64,000 bases of DNA from JACCXG01 sp963785755 (GTDB taxonomy: Bacteria; Acidobacteriota; Vicinamibacteria; Vicinamibacterales; 2-12-FULL-66-21), in the NCBI GenBank assembly GCA_963785755.1, contig CAWAXG010000033.1:1-64000 (forward strand). The letters are read 5' to 3'. Below the pieces are notes generated by a model, which saw only the letters and a program-made list of their open reading frames with translations, did no database searches and was not told the origin of the DNA. The number at the start of each line of letters is the position of its first letter. The stretch's first letter is position 1. The translations under genes were made by a program, and so were the position numbers. This document shows positions 26,822 through 34,973 of this stretch, in pieces.

Positions 26822-27201
26822 GCGTCACCCTCTCTCAGGATCTGGACCTGTCCCGACATCTTGTCCTTGCCGTCCATCCCCTCCACGGTGAGCGTCACAC
26901 CCGTGTCGGTCTTGGTTTCCTTGAGCACCTTGACGTTCGTCATCGCCGTTGACATCTCCTTGACGAACTCGAACATCTTGGGCCGCTCGGCAGCGGGAGT
27001 CTTCTCGATCTCCGCCCTTACTTCCTTCGCCATGAGAGGAAGCATCTCCTCGATCGCCTTCGCCTTCGCGAACGCGGCCCGATACGTCATGTAGAACTCG
27101 GATGCCGTCTGCTTCGGAGCCTGCGCCCCGATTGCGGAAACGCCCGCGAACAACACCACTACCAGGGACGCGACTCGCACGAAAAGGCTCTTTACACTCA
27201 T
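26782..27201 (-). CDS. Small secreted protein of unknown function
   Basis: 139 residues from ATG 27201 with GGTGGAG upstream. A signal peptide (residues 1-26, SAIGAQA) is followed by an alpha+beta domain: SEFYMTYRAAFAKAKAIEEML, a Lys/Glu-rich helix, then strands VTLTVEGMDGKDKMSGQVQIL and a final EGDAWKVGKESW. This layout (helix pair then a WKV-type last strand) resembles DUF4878/SnoaL-like lumenal domains, but I cannot assign it. It overlaps the next gene by about 40 nt and is probably co-transcribed with it. Confidence 0.75.
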   Translation of the reverse strand: MSVKSLFVRVASLVVVLFAGVSAIGAQAPKQTASEFYMTYRAAFAKAKAIEEMLPLMAKEVRAEIEKTPAAERPKMFEFVKEMSTAMTNVKVLKETKTDTGVTLTVEGMDGKDKMSGQVQILREGDAWKVGKESWSSAK

Positions 27202-27560
27202 CTCCACCCTCCACCTTGAAATGGTGAACCTCTGCTCCCGATTACCTGCGCGAACAACGGCACGGACGGCATCGCCATCGGTGCCCGCGTTGGATATTCT
27301 GGGCTGTTTGCAGCGGTTCCGGCCGGCCGGGCTAACGACATGATGATGCCTCCGCTGGAAAATCCGCCGCTTGCGTGGCGATGCTAGCACAGCCTTTCCG
27401 AGCGCGACCCGGCAGCGTCTGGCCACGAACGGTCCGCGAACGCGCGCGCGCCCGAGTGGCCACTCCCGTCGAGGTTTAATGAGGAGGAATGTCCGGTTTG
27501 GAACAGCCATCACGCCGCGGTCTTCGTACCCTATCAATTGAGCACTCACGAGGAGACGCC
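27202..27560. other. Divergent spacer
   Basis: About 360 nt between the minus-strand small secreted gene and the plus-strand Hpt-REC gene; promoters for both should lie here. An AGGAGG precedes an in-frame ATG at 27489 by only 1-2 nt, so I prefer the later start at 27561. No repeat or RNA is evident. Confidence 0.45.
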
Positions 27561-28319
27561 ATGACTACCCCTCCGCCTTCGCCTCCTTCTATTCCAGCGT
27601 CAACGACGCCCGACGAGCTGGCGCTCGTCCTGGACGAGACCCGCGCTCGTTTCGTGGCGACGTTCGTGACCGATTGCGACGCCATCGCCGCGCTCCTGGA
27701 AGAAGCCCTGGTCCATCCCGACGGTGATTCGCAGACGGAACTGACTGCCCGGGTGCATCGGCTCATTGGACTGCCCGGGACAATCGGGTTTCCCACCATC
27801 AGCCGTCGCGCCGTCGACCTCGAGAGCCTGCTTGGCGCCGGCGCTATTGATGCGCCGCTGGCACGGGTGGCACTGGAGAAGATGCGGCGCGCCTTCACGC
27901 ACGATCTTGCGAACGCTCCAGCCATGTCGGCGCCGCAACGCGCGCCCGCCAACGGGATCAAGATCCTGTTCGCTGAAGATCATGCCGACCAGCGGAGGAT
28001 TCTCGGAGTCTCGCTCGCGACCGCGGGGTTCCTCCCGATCGCCCTCCGCTCCGGCGATGGCGTCGTCGAAAGGGCGCGTGCCGAGCGACCGGCGGTGATT
28101 CTGCTCGATATCGCCATGCCGGGGCTCGACGGCTATTCCGTGTGCCGGCTGCTCAAAACCGATCCTGATCTGAGCGCCATCCCGGTCATCCTGATGACGA
28201 CGGGCGCGACCGTTCACCACCGGCTCGCCGGGCTCACGCTCGGGGCCGACGATTTCCTGAGCAAGCCCATCGACATGCGCGAGCTGATCCTGCGCATTCG
28301 CGTTCGACTCGCGGGCTGA
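27561..28319 (+). CDS. Hpt domain-response receiver protein
   Basis: 252 residues from ATG 27561, preceded by GAGGAG. Residues 20-135 are a histidine phosphotransfer domain; the phospho-accepting His is in RVHRLIGLPGTIGF. Residues 145-250 are a CheY-like receiver with KILFAEDHADQ (acidic pocket), VILLDIAMPGLDG (phospho-Asp), ILMTTGAT (Thr) and LSKPID (Lys). There is no output domain, so it should relay phosphoryl groups. The histidine kinase and single receiver that lie convergent right downstream (4 nt apart at the ends) are likely partners. Confidence 0.9.
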   Translation: MTTPPPSPPSIPASTTPDELALVLDETRARFVATFVTDCDAIAALLEEALVHPDGDSQTELTARVHRLIGLPGTIGFPTISRRAVDLESLLGAGAIDAPLARVALEKMRRAFTHDLANAPAMSAPQRAPANGIKILFAEDHADQRRILGVSLATAGFLPIALRSGDGVVERARAERPAVILLDIAMPGLDGYSVCRLLKTDPDLSAIPVILMTTGATVHHRLAGLTLGADDFLSKPIDMRELILRIRVRLAG

Positions 28320-28322
28320 CCG

Positions 28323-28682
28323 CTACGTCACCAGGGCGAGGACATCGGCCGCCAGCGTCCTTGGGTCGAACGGCTTGATCAGGACTCCGGCGGCGCCAAG
28401 GTCCTTCATGCGCTGAACATCGGCGGCGGTCCCCCCCGTGAGGAAGATGACCGGGGTCGTCGCGGTCTCGCTCTGCAGCCGCAAGGCGGCGATCGTCTGC
28501 GGGCCGTCCATCATCGGCATCATCATGTCGAGGAGAATGACGTCCGGCTTTTCCTCGCGTGCCTTGCGTACGCCGTCGAGGCCGCCGCTGGCCTCAACGA
28601 CCTCGATGATGCCGCCGGCGCGGAGACTCATCGCCGCGACCAAGCGAATATCGGCGTCATCGTCGATGATCAGCACCTTCAC
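28323..28682 (-). CDS. Single-domain CheY-like response regulator
   Basis: 119 residues from GTG 28682. Complete receiver: VLIIDDDADIR, DVILLDMMMPMMDG (phospho-Asp), VIFLTGGT and LIKPFDP (Lys). No output domain. The start overlaps the end of the histidine kinase gene: once the kinase frameshift is corrected, its stop overlaps this start as GTGA, so the pair is translationally coupled. It is convergent with the Hpt-REC gene, 3 nt apart. Confidence 0.9.
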   Translation of the reverse strand: MKVLIIDDDADIRLVAAMSLRAGGIIEVVEASGGLDGVRKAREEKPDVILLDMMMPMMDGPQTIAALRLQSETATTPVIFLTGGTAADVQRMKDLGAAGVLIKPFDPRTLAADVLALVT

Positions 28683-30354
28683 GATGGCGTCTCGTCATCG
28701 GGCGCGTGCGTGGCGAGGCGAAACCAGAATGCGCTGCCGCCGCCGTCGTCGCGGTCACGCTGTCGACGCCGATGCTGCCGCCGTGCTGCTCGACAATCGA
28801 CTTGCAGATCGCCAGTCCGAGCCCGGCACCGCCCTTCTCGCGCGCGTCGGAGGGATCGACCTGGCGAAACCGCTCGAAGATCGCGCGTCGGTGGACAGCA
28901 GGCACACCGCGGCCCTGGTCGGTGACGCGGAACTCCGTCCAGTCATCGTCTGCGGTCACGGCAATCGTGACCACGCCACCGGGCGGAGAAAACTTGACGG
29001 CATTCGACAGCAGATTGACGAGCACCTGCACGATCCGATCGGCGTCGCCGTGGATGGCCGCCGACACGGTCGGGGCTTCGACCCTCACGCTCTGTGCGCC
29101 GAAGGTGGCGAGCGAATCCATCGCCCGTCGCAGAATCGAGGCAATCGGGACGCTGGTGATGTGCAGATCGATCTTGCCGGTTTCGAGCCGCTCCAGATCG
29201 AGAATGTCTTCAATCAGTGTCATCAAACGGATGGCATTGCGCTCAGCGAGCGCGACCACTTCGAGCACTTGATCCGACAACGGGCCAGCGGCCCCGGACG
29301 CGAGGAGGCCGAGGGATCCGCGAATCGAGGTCAACGGGGTGCGCAATTCGTGGCTGACCGTCGACAGAAACCCCTTCTTGAGCTGTTCCACTTCCTCGAG
29401 CCGTCTGACCGTCTGCTCGGCGACGGATTTCGCGGTTTCGAGTTCGAGGTTCTTCTCCTGGAGAATCTGCTCGGTGTGCTTGCGCTCGGTGATATCGCGG
29501 GCGGCGGCGAACACGCCCTGCAGCGTGCGATCGCGGTCGTAGAACGTCGTCGCGTTGTAGGACACGACGGTCATCTTGCCGTCGCGCGCGCGCGCGGTCA
29601 GCTCGTAATTGGTGAGTTTCTTCTGCCGCAGCACCAGCTTGATTCCGGCGGCGGCGCGCTCCGGATCGGTGAAGTAGTTCTTGAACGGTGCGCCGATCAG
29701 CTCGTCTCGCGTGCATCCGGTCAGCGCTTCCATCTGCCGGTTGACGTCGGTAATGATGCCGGCGGCGTCCGTCGTCATCAGGGCATCGATGTTGGATTCG
29801 ATGAGCGAGCGGGTGTAGAAGTGCTGGTCGCGAAGACGCTGATCGAGCTTCTGTTGCTCCGCTTCGACGCGCTTGCGGGCCGTGTTGTCGGTGCCGATCA
29901 GGAGGTAGCCGATGATCCCGCCCTGATCGTTGCGCAACGCCGTGACCGATACGATCGCGGGGAAGCGGCTGCCGTCCTTGCGAATGTAGGTGAGCTCGTA
30001 GATATCTTCGATGCCGCGCGAGGCCTTGAAGACCAGCGCATCGAAACCGGGCGAAATCGTCGTGCCCAGTTCCACGCTGAGGGTGTCGGAGCGGGCAATC
30101 AGCTCCTGAGGGTCGGAGATATCGGCCGGCGTGATCTTGTTGAGAACGTCGGCCGCGGCATAGCCGAGCATCCGCTCGGCGCCGACGTTGAACAGTTGGA
30201 TGACACCGTTGTCGTCGGTGGCGATGCTCGAGAAGTTGGCACTGTTGAGGATGGCGTTCTGCAGCGCGCCCGTCTTGAGGAGCGCTTCCTGGCGGCGCAC
30301 CTCTGCGCCCGCGGCAGCGGTTATGGTGTCGAGTGTCCTGGTCCCGTCGGCCAT
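28657..30354 (-). CDS. PAS-PAS sensor histidine kinase (C-terminal tail frameshifted)
   Basis: About 560 residues, no transmembrane segment, so cytoplasmic. Two PAS domains (about residues 33-160 and 175-300, the second closing DITERKHTEQIL) are followed by a coiled coil, HisKA with STVSHELRTPLTSIRGSLG (phospho-His) and HATPase with NLLSNAVKFSPPGG (N box), DQGRGVP (G1), FERFRQVD (F) and GAGLGLAICKSIVEQHGG (G2). After GVDSVT the frame appears shifted by one base: the other frame reads GGGSAFWFRLATHAPDDETPS, the usual last strand, and stops at 28679, giving a GTGA overlap with the receiver gene. As sequenced it runs on to 28657. Confidence 0.92.
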   Translation of the reverse strand: MADGTRTLDTITAAAGAEVRRQEALLKTGALQNAILNSANFSSIATDDNGVIQLFNVGAERMLGYAAADVLNKITPADISDPQELIARSDTLSVELGTTISPGFDALVFKASRGIEDIYELTYIRKDGSRFPAIVSVTALRNDQGGIIGYLLIGTDNTARKRVEAEQQKLDQRLRDQHFYTRSLIESNIDALMTTDAAGIITDVNRQMEALTGCTRDELIGAPFKNYFTDPERAAAGIKLVLRQKKLTNYELTARARDGKMTVVSYNATTFYDRDRTLQGVFAAARDITERKHTEQILQEKNLELETAKSVAEQTVRRLEEVEQLKKGFLSTVSHELRTPLTSIRGSLGLLASGAAGPLSDQVLEVVALAERNAIRLMTLIEDILDLERLETGKIDLHITSVPIASILRRAMDSLATFGAQSVRVEAPTVSAAIHGDADRIVQVLVNLLSNAVKFSPPGGVVTIAVTADDDWTEFRVTDQGRGVPAVHRRAIFERFRQVDPSDAREKGGAGLGLAICKSIVEQHGGSIGVDSVTATTAAAAHSGFASPRTRPMTRRHREGADHRR

Positions 30355-30547
30355 GCGTCAGTCGGCTGAGTATGCTTCCTTGCGGCGCGAATGTCTGTCC
30401 TGGTTTGCACAGGGTGACCTGGCTGAACACGGTCATCCCTTGTCGCCTACGAACAACCCTCTTGGGGAGCCGACGTCACGGACCAGGACTCGGCCATGCG
30501 TGGGGGCGCGGATGGAGAGCGTTCTCATGGTTGCGATCGCTATCGTT

Positions 30548-30600
30548 GATCCTGATCCAGCGTTCAAGTCAAGGATCTGGATCAGGATCCTCGATCAAGG
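30548..30600 (+). repeat. GATC-periodic element upstream of the serine hydrolase gene
   Basis: GATC tetramers at 30548, 30554, 30574, 30580, 30586 and 30593 are spaced mostly by 6 nt, and the last group ends N3-GATCAAGGG. The outer parts also form a 13-bp perfect inverted repeat (30548-30560 with 30577-30589). A related copy is at 32547-32585. The ATG of the hydrolase is 15 nt downstream. Confidence 0.7.
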
Positions 30601-30614
30601 GGCATGATCCCAAC

Positions 30615-32463
30615 ATGACGAGCCGACTGGCCGCCGGTGTCTTCGCGCTCACCCTGACGACATCGACGCCGGCGGCGGCGCAGGCGCACTTCCCCTCGGA
30701 CGAGGCCATCCGGGAGATTGCACGACAGGCGGGGACGGTCTCCGGCAAGGTCGGGATCGTCATCGGCGTGCTCGAAGCTGATGGCACGCGCCGCGTCATC
30801 ACCGTCGGCGATGCGCCCTACGACGGACGGACGCTCTTCGAGATCGGCTCGATCACGAAAGTCTTCACCGGGATTCTGCTGGCCGAGATGGCCGAGCGTG
30901 GCGAAGTGCGTCTCGAGCAGCCGGTCGCCGAGCTGTTACCCGGTGATGTCGTGGTGCCGTCCCGCAACGGCCGGCAGATCCGGCTCGTGGATCTGTCCAC
31001 GCATTCGTCCGGACTGCCGCGCATGCCGGACAACTTCACCCCGGCCGACCCCGGCAATCCCTACGTCGACTACACGGCAGCCAAGCTCTATGACTTTCTG
31101 CGCCGGCACGAACTGCGGCGGGACATTGGAGTGGAAGCGGAGTACTCGAATGTCGGCGTCGGGCTGCTCGGCCACGCGCTTGCGCGGCGTGCCGGCACGT
31201 CCGTACGAAGCGCTCGTGACCGCTCGGATCCTCGATCCGCTGAAAATGACGTCCACGAAGGTCACGCTGTCCCCTGCGGATGTCGCGAGACTTGCGCCGG
31301 GTCACAACGGACGCGGCCAGCAGGTCCAGAACTGGGATCTGGCGGAGGCCTTCGCCGGGGCCGGCTCGCTCCGATCGAACGTGGACGACATGCTGACGTT
31401 TCTCGCCGCCAACCTGACGCCCCCCGGGAGCTCGACACTCGGCCGGGCGATCCGCAGCGCGCAGACCGCGCATTTCACGGCAGCCGGCGGGCGACAGGGC
31501 GGCCTCGGGTGGGGGCGGTCGTTGCTGAAGCAGGAGCGCAACGTTCTGACCCATACCGGCGGCACCGGCGGCTATCTCACGTTCGTCGGGCTCGACCCGG
31601 AACGGCGTCTTGGCGTGGTCGTCCTCTGCAACCAAATGCGCGTCCTGGCCGGCGACCAGACGCCTCACGTCACTCGCATCGGTCTGCACTTGCTGGACGC
31701 GCGAATTCCTGTCTCGTTCGCCTCGATCGAGTGGCCGTTCAGGGTGTTGCCCGTCATCCTGGCGCTGCTCCTCGTAGCCGGCGTGTTCGTCGGGTGGCGC
31801 CGTACCGGCGCATCCATCCGCCGATCCACTCTCGCGGCGACCGGCATGACGCTCGGGCTGAGTGCCTGGATGGCAGCGACCTACCTTGCGGCGGGCTTCC
31901 GGATGCTCCATTTCCCGCCGGGACCGCCGACGATGGTGGTGCTGCTCGTGCTGCTGCTGGTGCTCTCCGTCGGGCTTGGCGTGTCGCCGGTCGGCCGGCG
32001 CCTGGCGGCCGGGCTGCCCCTCGCGCTCCTGGTAGCGGTGCAGGGGTTCCGGCTGCCGCTCGAGCTGCTGATGCACCGGGCGTATGAGTACGGACTGATG
32101 CCCCGGCAGATGAGTTACAGCGGCCTGAACTTCGACATCGTCACCGGCATCACGGCGCTCATCGTGGGCGCCCTGCTGGCGACGGGCCGCGCCGGCGTCC
32201 GCACGGCGCGCGCGTGGAACGTGATGGGGACGCTGCTCCTCGTCAACATCATCTCGATCGCATTGCTGTCAGCGCCGACGCCATGGCGCGTCTTTCGGGA
32301 CGGCCCCGCCAACGTCTGGATCACCACCGTGCCGTACGTCTGGCTGCCCACGGTGATGGTGGCGTTCGCGATCCTGGGCCACATCGTGATCTACCGGCGT
32401 CTTCGTGCCGGCCGCACTGACGGAATCGCGCCCCACAGCACGCTACCAGCCTCATATTCCTGA
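30615..32463 (+). CDS. Class C beta-lactamase-like serine hydrolase fused to a polytopic membrane domain (one frameshift)
   Basis: ATG 30615. A signal peptide (residues 1-22) leads a serine hydrolase domain with SITK (catalytic Ser/Lys), a YSN motif (AEYSNVGVGLLGHALARR) and HTGGTGGY, all three signatures of class C/penicillin-binding esterases. Near 31205 the frame shifts; the second frame continues with YEALVTARILDPLKMTSTKV to the end. After about residue 365 come five to seven hydrophobic segments (VLPVILALLLVAGVFVGW, VVLLVLLLVLSVGLGV, LALLVAVQGFRLPLELLM, VTGITALIVGALLATG, TLLLVNIISIALLS, VMVAFAILGHIVIYR). That tail looks like a stand-alone membrane protein family with an FRxPxE helix. About 616 residues in all. 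Confidence 0.85.
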
Positions 32464-32546
32464 AGAGCGCGTTCACCGGTGCGATCACGAGACCAGACGC
32501 TCGAGCAGCGGCTTCAGCGTGAGCAGGTTCTCCTTCAGCTTCAAGG

Positions 32547-32585
32547 AATCCGATCCAGATCGGGATCGGGATCCAGGATCAAGGG
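32547..32585 (+). repeat. GATC-periodic element upstream of the aldo/keto reductase gene
   Basis: GATC at 32552, 32558, 32564, 32570 and 32577, and like the copy at 30548-30600 it is preceded by TTCAAG and ends N3-GATCAAGGG. The reductase ATG is 66 nt downstream. Confidence 0.7.
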
Positions 32586-32650
32586 CCAGGGATAGATTCC
32601 AGTATGATGCCGGCATGGCGCGGATCGTCCGCGCCTGAGCGGGAGGTGAC

Positions 32651-33586
32651 ATGTCGGCGTCGTCTGGTGGTGTGCCAACCCGTCCATTCGGACGCGCGGC
32701 TATTCCGGTGTCAGTGCTCGCGCTCGGCGGCTGGCACCTCGGCCTGCCGAAAACAGAGCGCGCGGCAACGCGGCTGGTCCATGCCGCGATCGACGGCGGC
32801 ATCACGTTCATGGACAACGCGTGGGACTACAACGAAGGCGTGAGCGAAACGCGCATGGGCAAGGCGCTCGTCGGCCGCCGCGACAAGGTCTTTCTCATGA
32901 CCAAGTGCTGCGTGCACGGCCGCGACGCGCGCACCGCCATGAAGCAGCTCGAAGAATCGTTACGGCGGCTGAAGACCGACTATCTCGATCTCTGGCAGCT
33001 TCACGAAGTGATCTTCGACGACGAGCCGGCGAAGTACTTCGCCAGGGGCGGGGCGGTCGAGGCGCTCGACAAGGCGCGGCAGCAGGGCAAGGTGCGCTTC
33101 GTCGGGTTCACCGGCCACAAGAATCCGGACCTGCACCTCGAGATGCTGGCGCACGACTATCCCTGGGATTCCTGCCAGCTGCCGCTCAACTGCTTCGATG
33201 CCTCGTTCCGCAGCTTCGAGCAGCGCGTGCTGCCGGAATTGAATCGCCGCGGCATTGCGCCGATCGGGATGAAGAGCCTCGGCGGTGATGGCCGCGCGGT
33301 GAAGGCGAAGGTCGTGACGGCGCAGGAAGCGTTGCGCTACGCGCTCAGCCTGCCGATTGCGACGCTGGTCAGCGGCATCGACACGATGCGCGTGCTCCAG
33401 CAGAACCTGGGTGTCGCGCGCGGCTTCCGCCCGATGAGCGCGCGCCAGCGCGAGACGCTGCTGCGGCGCATCGCCGCCAAGTCACGCGACGGCCGCTTCG
33501 AGCTCTACAAGATCTCGGCCGCGTTCGACGGCAACGAGTCGCGCCGCCAGCATGGCCTGCCGCTGATGGAAGAGCTCAGCGCCTGA
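32651..33586 (+). CDS. Aldo/keto reductase
   Basis: 311 residues from ATG 32651 with GGGAGGTG upstream. The family's catalytic set is seen: FMDNAWDYNEG (Asp and Tyr), MTKC (Lys) and WQLHEV (His), with PIGMKSLGGDG and the NADPH-binding end VSGIDTMRVLQQNLGVARGF. No signal peptide, so cytoplasmic. It reduces an aldehyde or ketone with NAD(P)H; substrate unknown. It resembles AKR members that are frequently encoded with sugar-metabolism genes, but here no such operon is evident. Confidence 0.93.
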   Translation: MSASSGGVPTRPFGRAAIPVSVLALGGWHLGLPKTERAATRLVHAAIDGGITFMDNAWDYNEGVSETRMGKALVGRRDKVFLMTKCCVHGRDARTAMKQLEESLRRLKTDYLDLWQLHEVIFDDEPAKYFARGGAVEALDKARQQGKVRFVGFTGHKNPDLHLEMLAHDYPWDSCQLPLNCFDASFRSFEQRVLPELNRRGIAPIGMKSLGGDGRAVKAKVVTAQEALRYALSLPIATLVSGIDTMRVLQQNLGVARGFRPMSARQRETLLRRIAAKSRDGRFELYKISAAFDGNESRRQHGLPLMEELSA

Positions 33587-33632
33587 GAATGGTTCGCTAC
33601 CGGCAAGCGCGATGTGCTTCCGTCGTTCACCC

Positions 33633-34928
33633 CTATTTCCGTCTCGCCGCCGTCCGCGCCACCGCCGCCTGGAAATAGTCGTGGATGCCGGGCCACGCCG
33701 GCTCGTCGGGAATGCTCGAGAGGATGACGCGCCGCACTTCGTAGATGTCGATCTTGCCTTCCTTCTGATAGAGCACCTTGCCGTCCGGGCCAATCACCAC
33801 GGTGAAGGGCTGTGACGCGTTCCATTTCAGCCCGAAGGCGGCCTGGAGCCCCGCCGCATCGCCTGACGCCGCGTGCCTGTTGGTCGTCGTCGCGTACTGG
33901 CCCTTGAGGTACTCGAGAATGGCGGCGCTCTTTGCCGCTGGATCCGTGGACACGGTGATCACGTCAACCGGCCGCTTGCTGCCGGCGTACATGCGATACG
34001 TGGTCTGAAGATCGGCGAACTGACCCTGGCTGACGCGGCTGTCGAGCTGCCAGAAGCTGACGAGCACCGTCTTCTTGGAGGTGGCGTTCTCACGCAGCGT
34101 TTTGAGGCCATCCCCGTCGACCGGCGTCACCGTCACTGGTGTTGCCTGGATCTTCTGCATCTCCTGCTCGACTCCATCCACCGACTTCTCGATCCACTTC
34201 GTGGAGCAGCCGAGGGCGCGCGTTTCGGCAACCGTGACCGGACGCCCGGCCAGCACCGCCTCGATCGCATCGGCCGCGTAGCGCTGCTTCACCTGCGCCA
34301 CGGCGCGGCTGTCGTCGATCGCTCCCTGGTAGCGGAGCTTCCGCTCGCGATCGAAGATGAAGATGTGCGGCGTCGCCACCGCGCCGAACGCCTTCGAGAC
34401 TGCCTGTGTCTCGCCGTCGTAGAGATACGGCCAGGTCAGCTGCATGAACGCCGCGCGGATCTTCATCTCTTCGAACGAGTCGGTCATGTCCGTGAACCCC
34501 AGCTCGTTCAGGCGCACGGCCTTCGGGTTGTTCGGGTTGATGGCGGCGACCTGGAGGCCCTGGCTCTTGTACTTGTCGTAAAGATCATGGACCCGCTGCT
34601 CGTAGGCGATTGACGCGGGGCAGTGGTTGCTTTCGAACACCACCGCCAGCACCTTTGCCCCGGCGTACTCCTTCGGCGAATGTCGCTTGCCGTCGATACC
34701 GAGCAGCGAGAAGTCCGGAAGCGGCGAGCCGATGGGCAGCACCGGATACTCGGCCTGGATGCCACGGCCGCGGCCCTGCGGCGCGCCGCCTTGAGGTGAT
34801 GGCTGCTGAGCCGATGCCCCCGTCGCCGCCGGCCCCTGCGCCGCGCTCAGCGTGAGTGCCGCGCAGACCGTCAGCACGCCGAAACACCACCGCGCCAGTC
34901 TCCGCTGCATCACATCGGCCGTTTTCAT
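33633..34928 (-). CDS. Exported double thioredoxin-fold (redoxin) protein lacking CxxC
   Basis: 431 residues from ATG 34928 with AGAGGAGG upstream. Signal peptide (residues 5-30), then a Gln/Gly/Pro-rich linker, a redoxin domain with VVFESNHCPAS (single Cys in place of CxxC), AINPNNP, ATPHIFIFD, and a second thioredoxin-like domain from about residue 290 (VLVSFWQLDSRVS) whose active-site cysteines are missing. The adjacent gene at 34974-36143 is a paralogue with both sites intact. It may therefore work as a non-catalytic partner or chaperone. The two genes are in tandem on the minus strand. Confidence 0.88.
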   Translation of the reverse strand: MKTADVMQRRLARWCFGVLTVCAALTLSAAQGPAATGASAQQPSPQGGAPQGRGRGIQAEYPVLPIGSPLPDFSLLGIDGKRHSPKEYAGAKVLAVVFESNHCPASIAYEQRVHDLYDKYKSQGLQVAAINPNNPKAVRLNELGFTDMTDSFEEMKIRAAFMQLTWPYLYDGETQAVSKAFGAVATPHIFIFDRERKLRYQGAIDDSRAVAQVKQRYAADAIEAVLAGRPVTVAETRALGCSTKWIEKSVDGVEQEMQKIQATPVTVTPVDGDGLKTLRENATSKKTVLVSFWQLDSRVSQGQFADLQTTYRMYAGSKRPVDVITVSTDPAAKSAAILEYLKGQYATTTNRHAASGDAAGLQAAFGLKWNASQPFTVVIGPDGKVLYQKEGKIDIYEVRRVILSSIPDEPAWPGIHDYFQAAVARTAARRK

Positions 34929-34973
34929 CGCGTCCTCCTCTGGATCTCGCGCCACGTCTCCGCGAGATGCATG

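Noticed and set aside
28438..30369. Plus-strand open frame of 643 residues
   Set aside because: Antisense to the histidine kinase and receiver; composition is that of a high-GC shadow frame and no motif is seen.
30548..30600. Possible CRISPR or integron-type repeat because of regular GATC spacing
   Set aside because: Units are only six bases and there are no spacers, cas or integrase genes.
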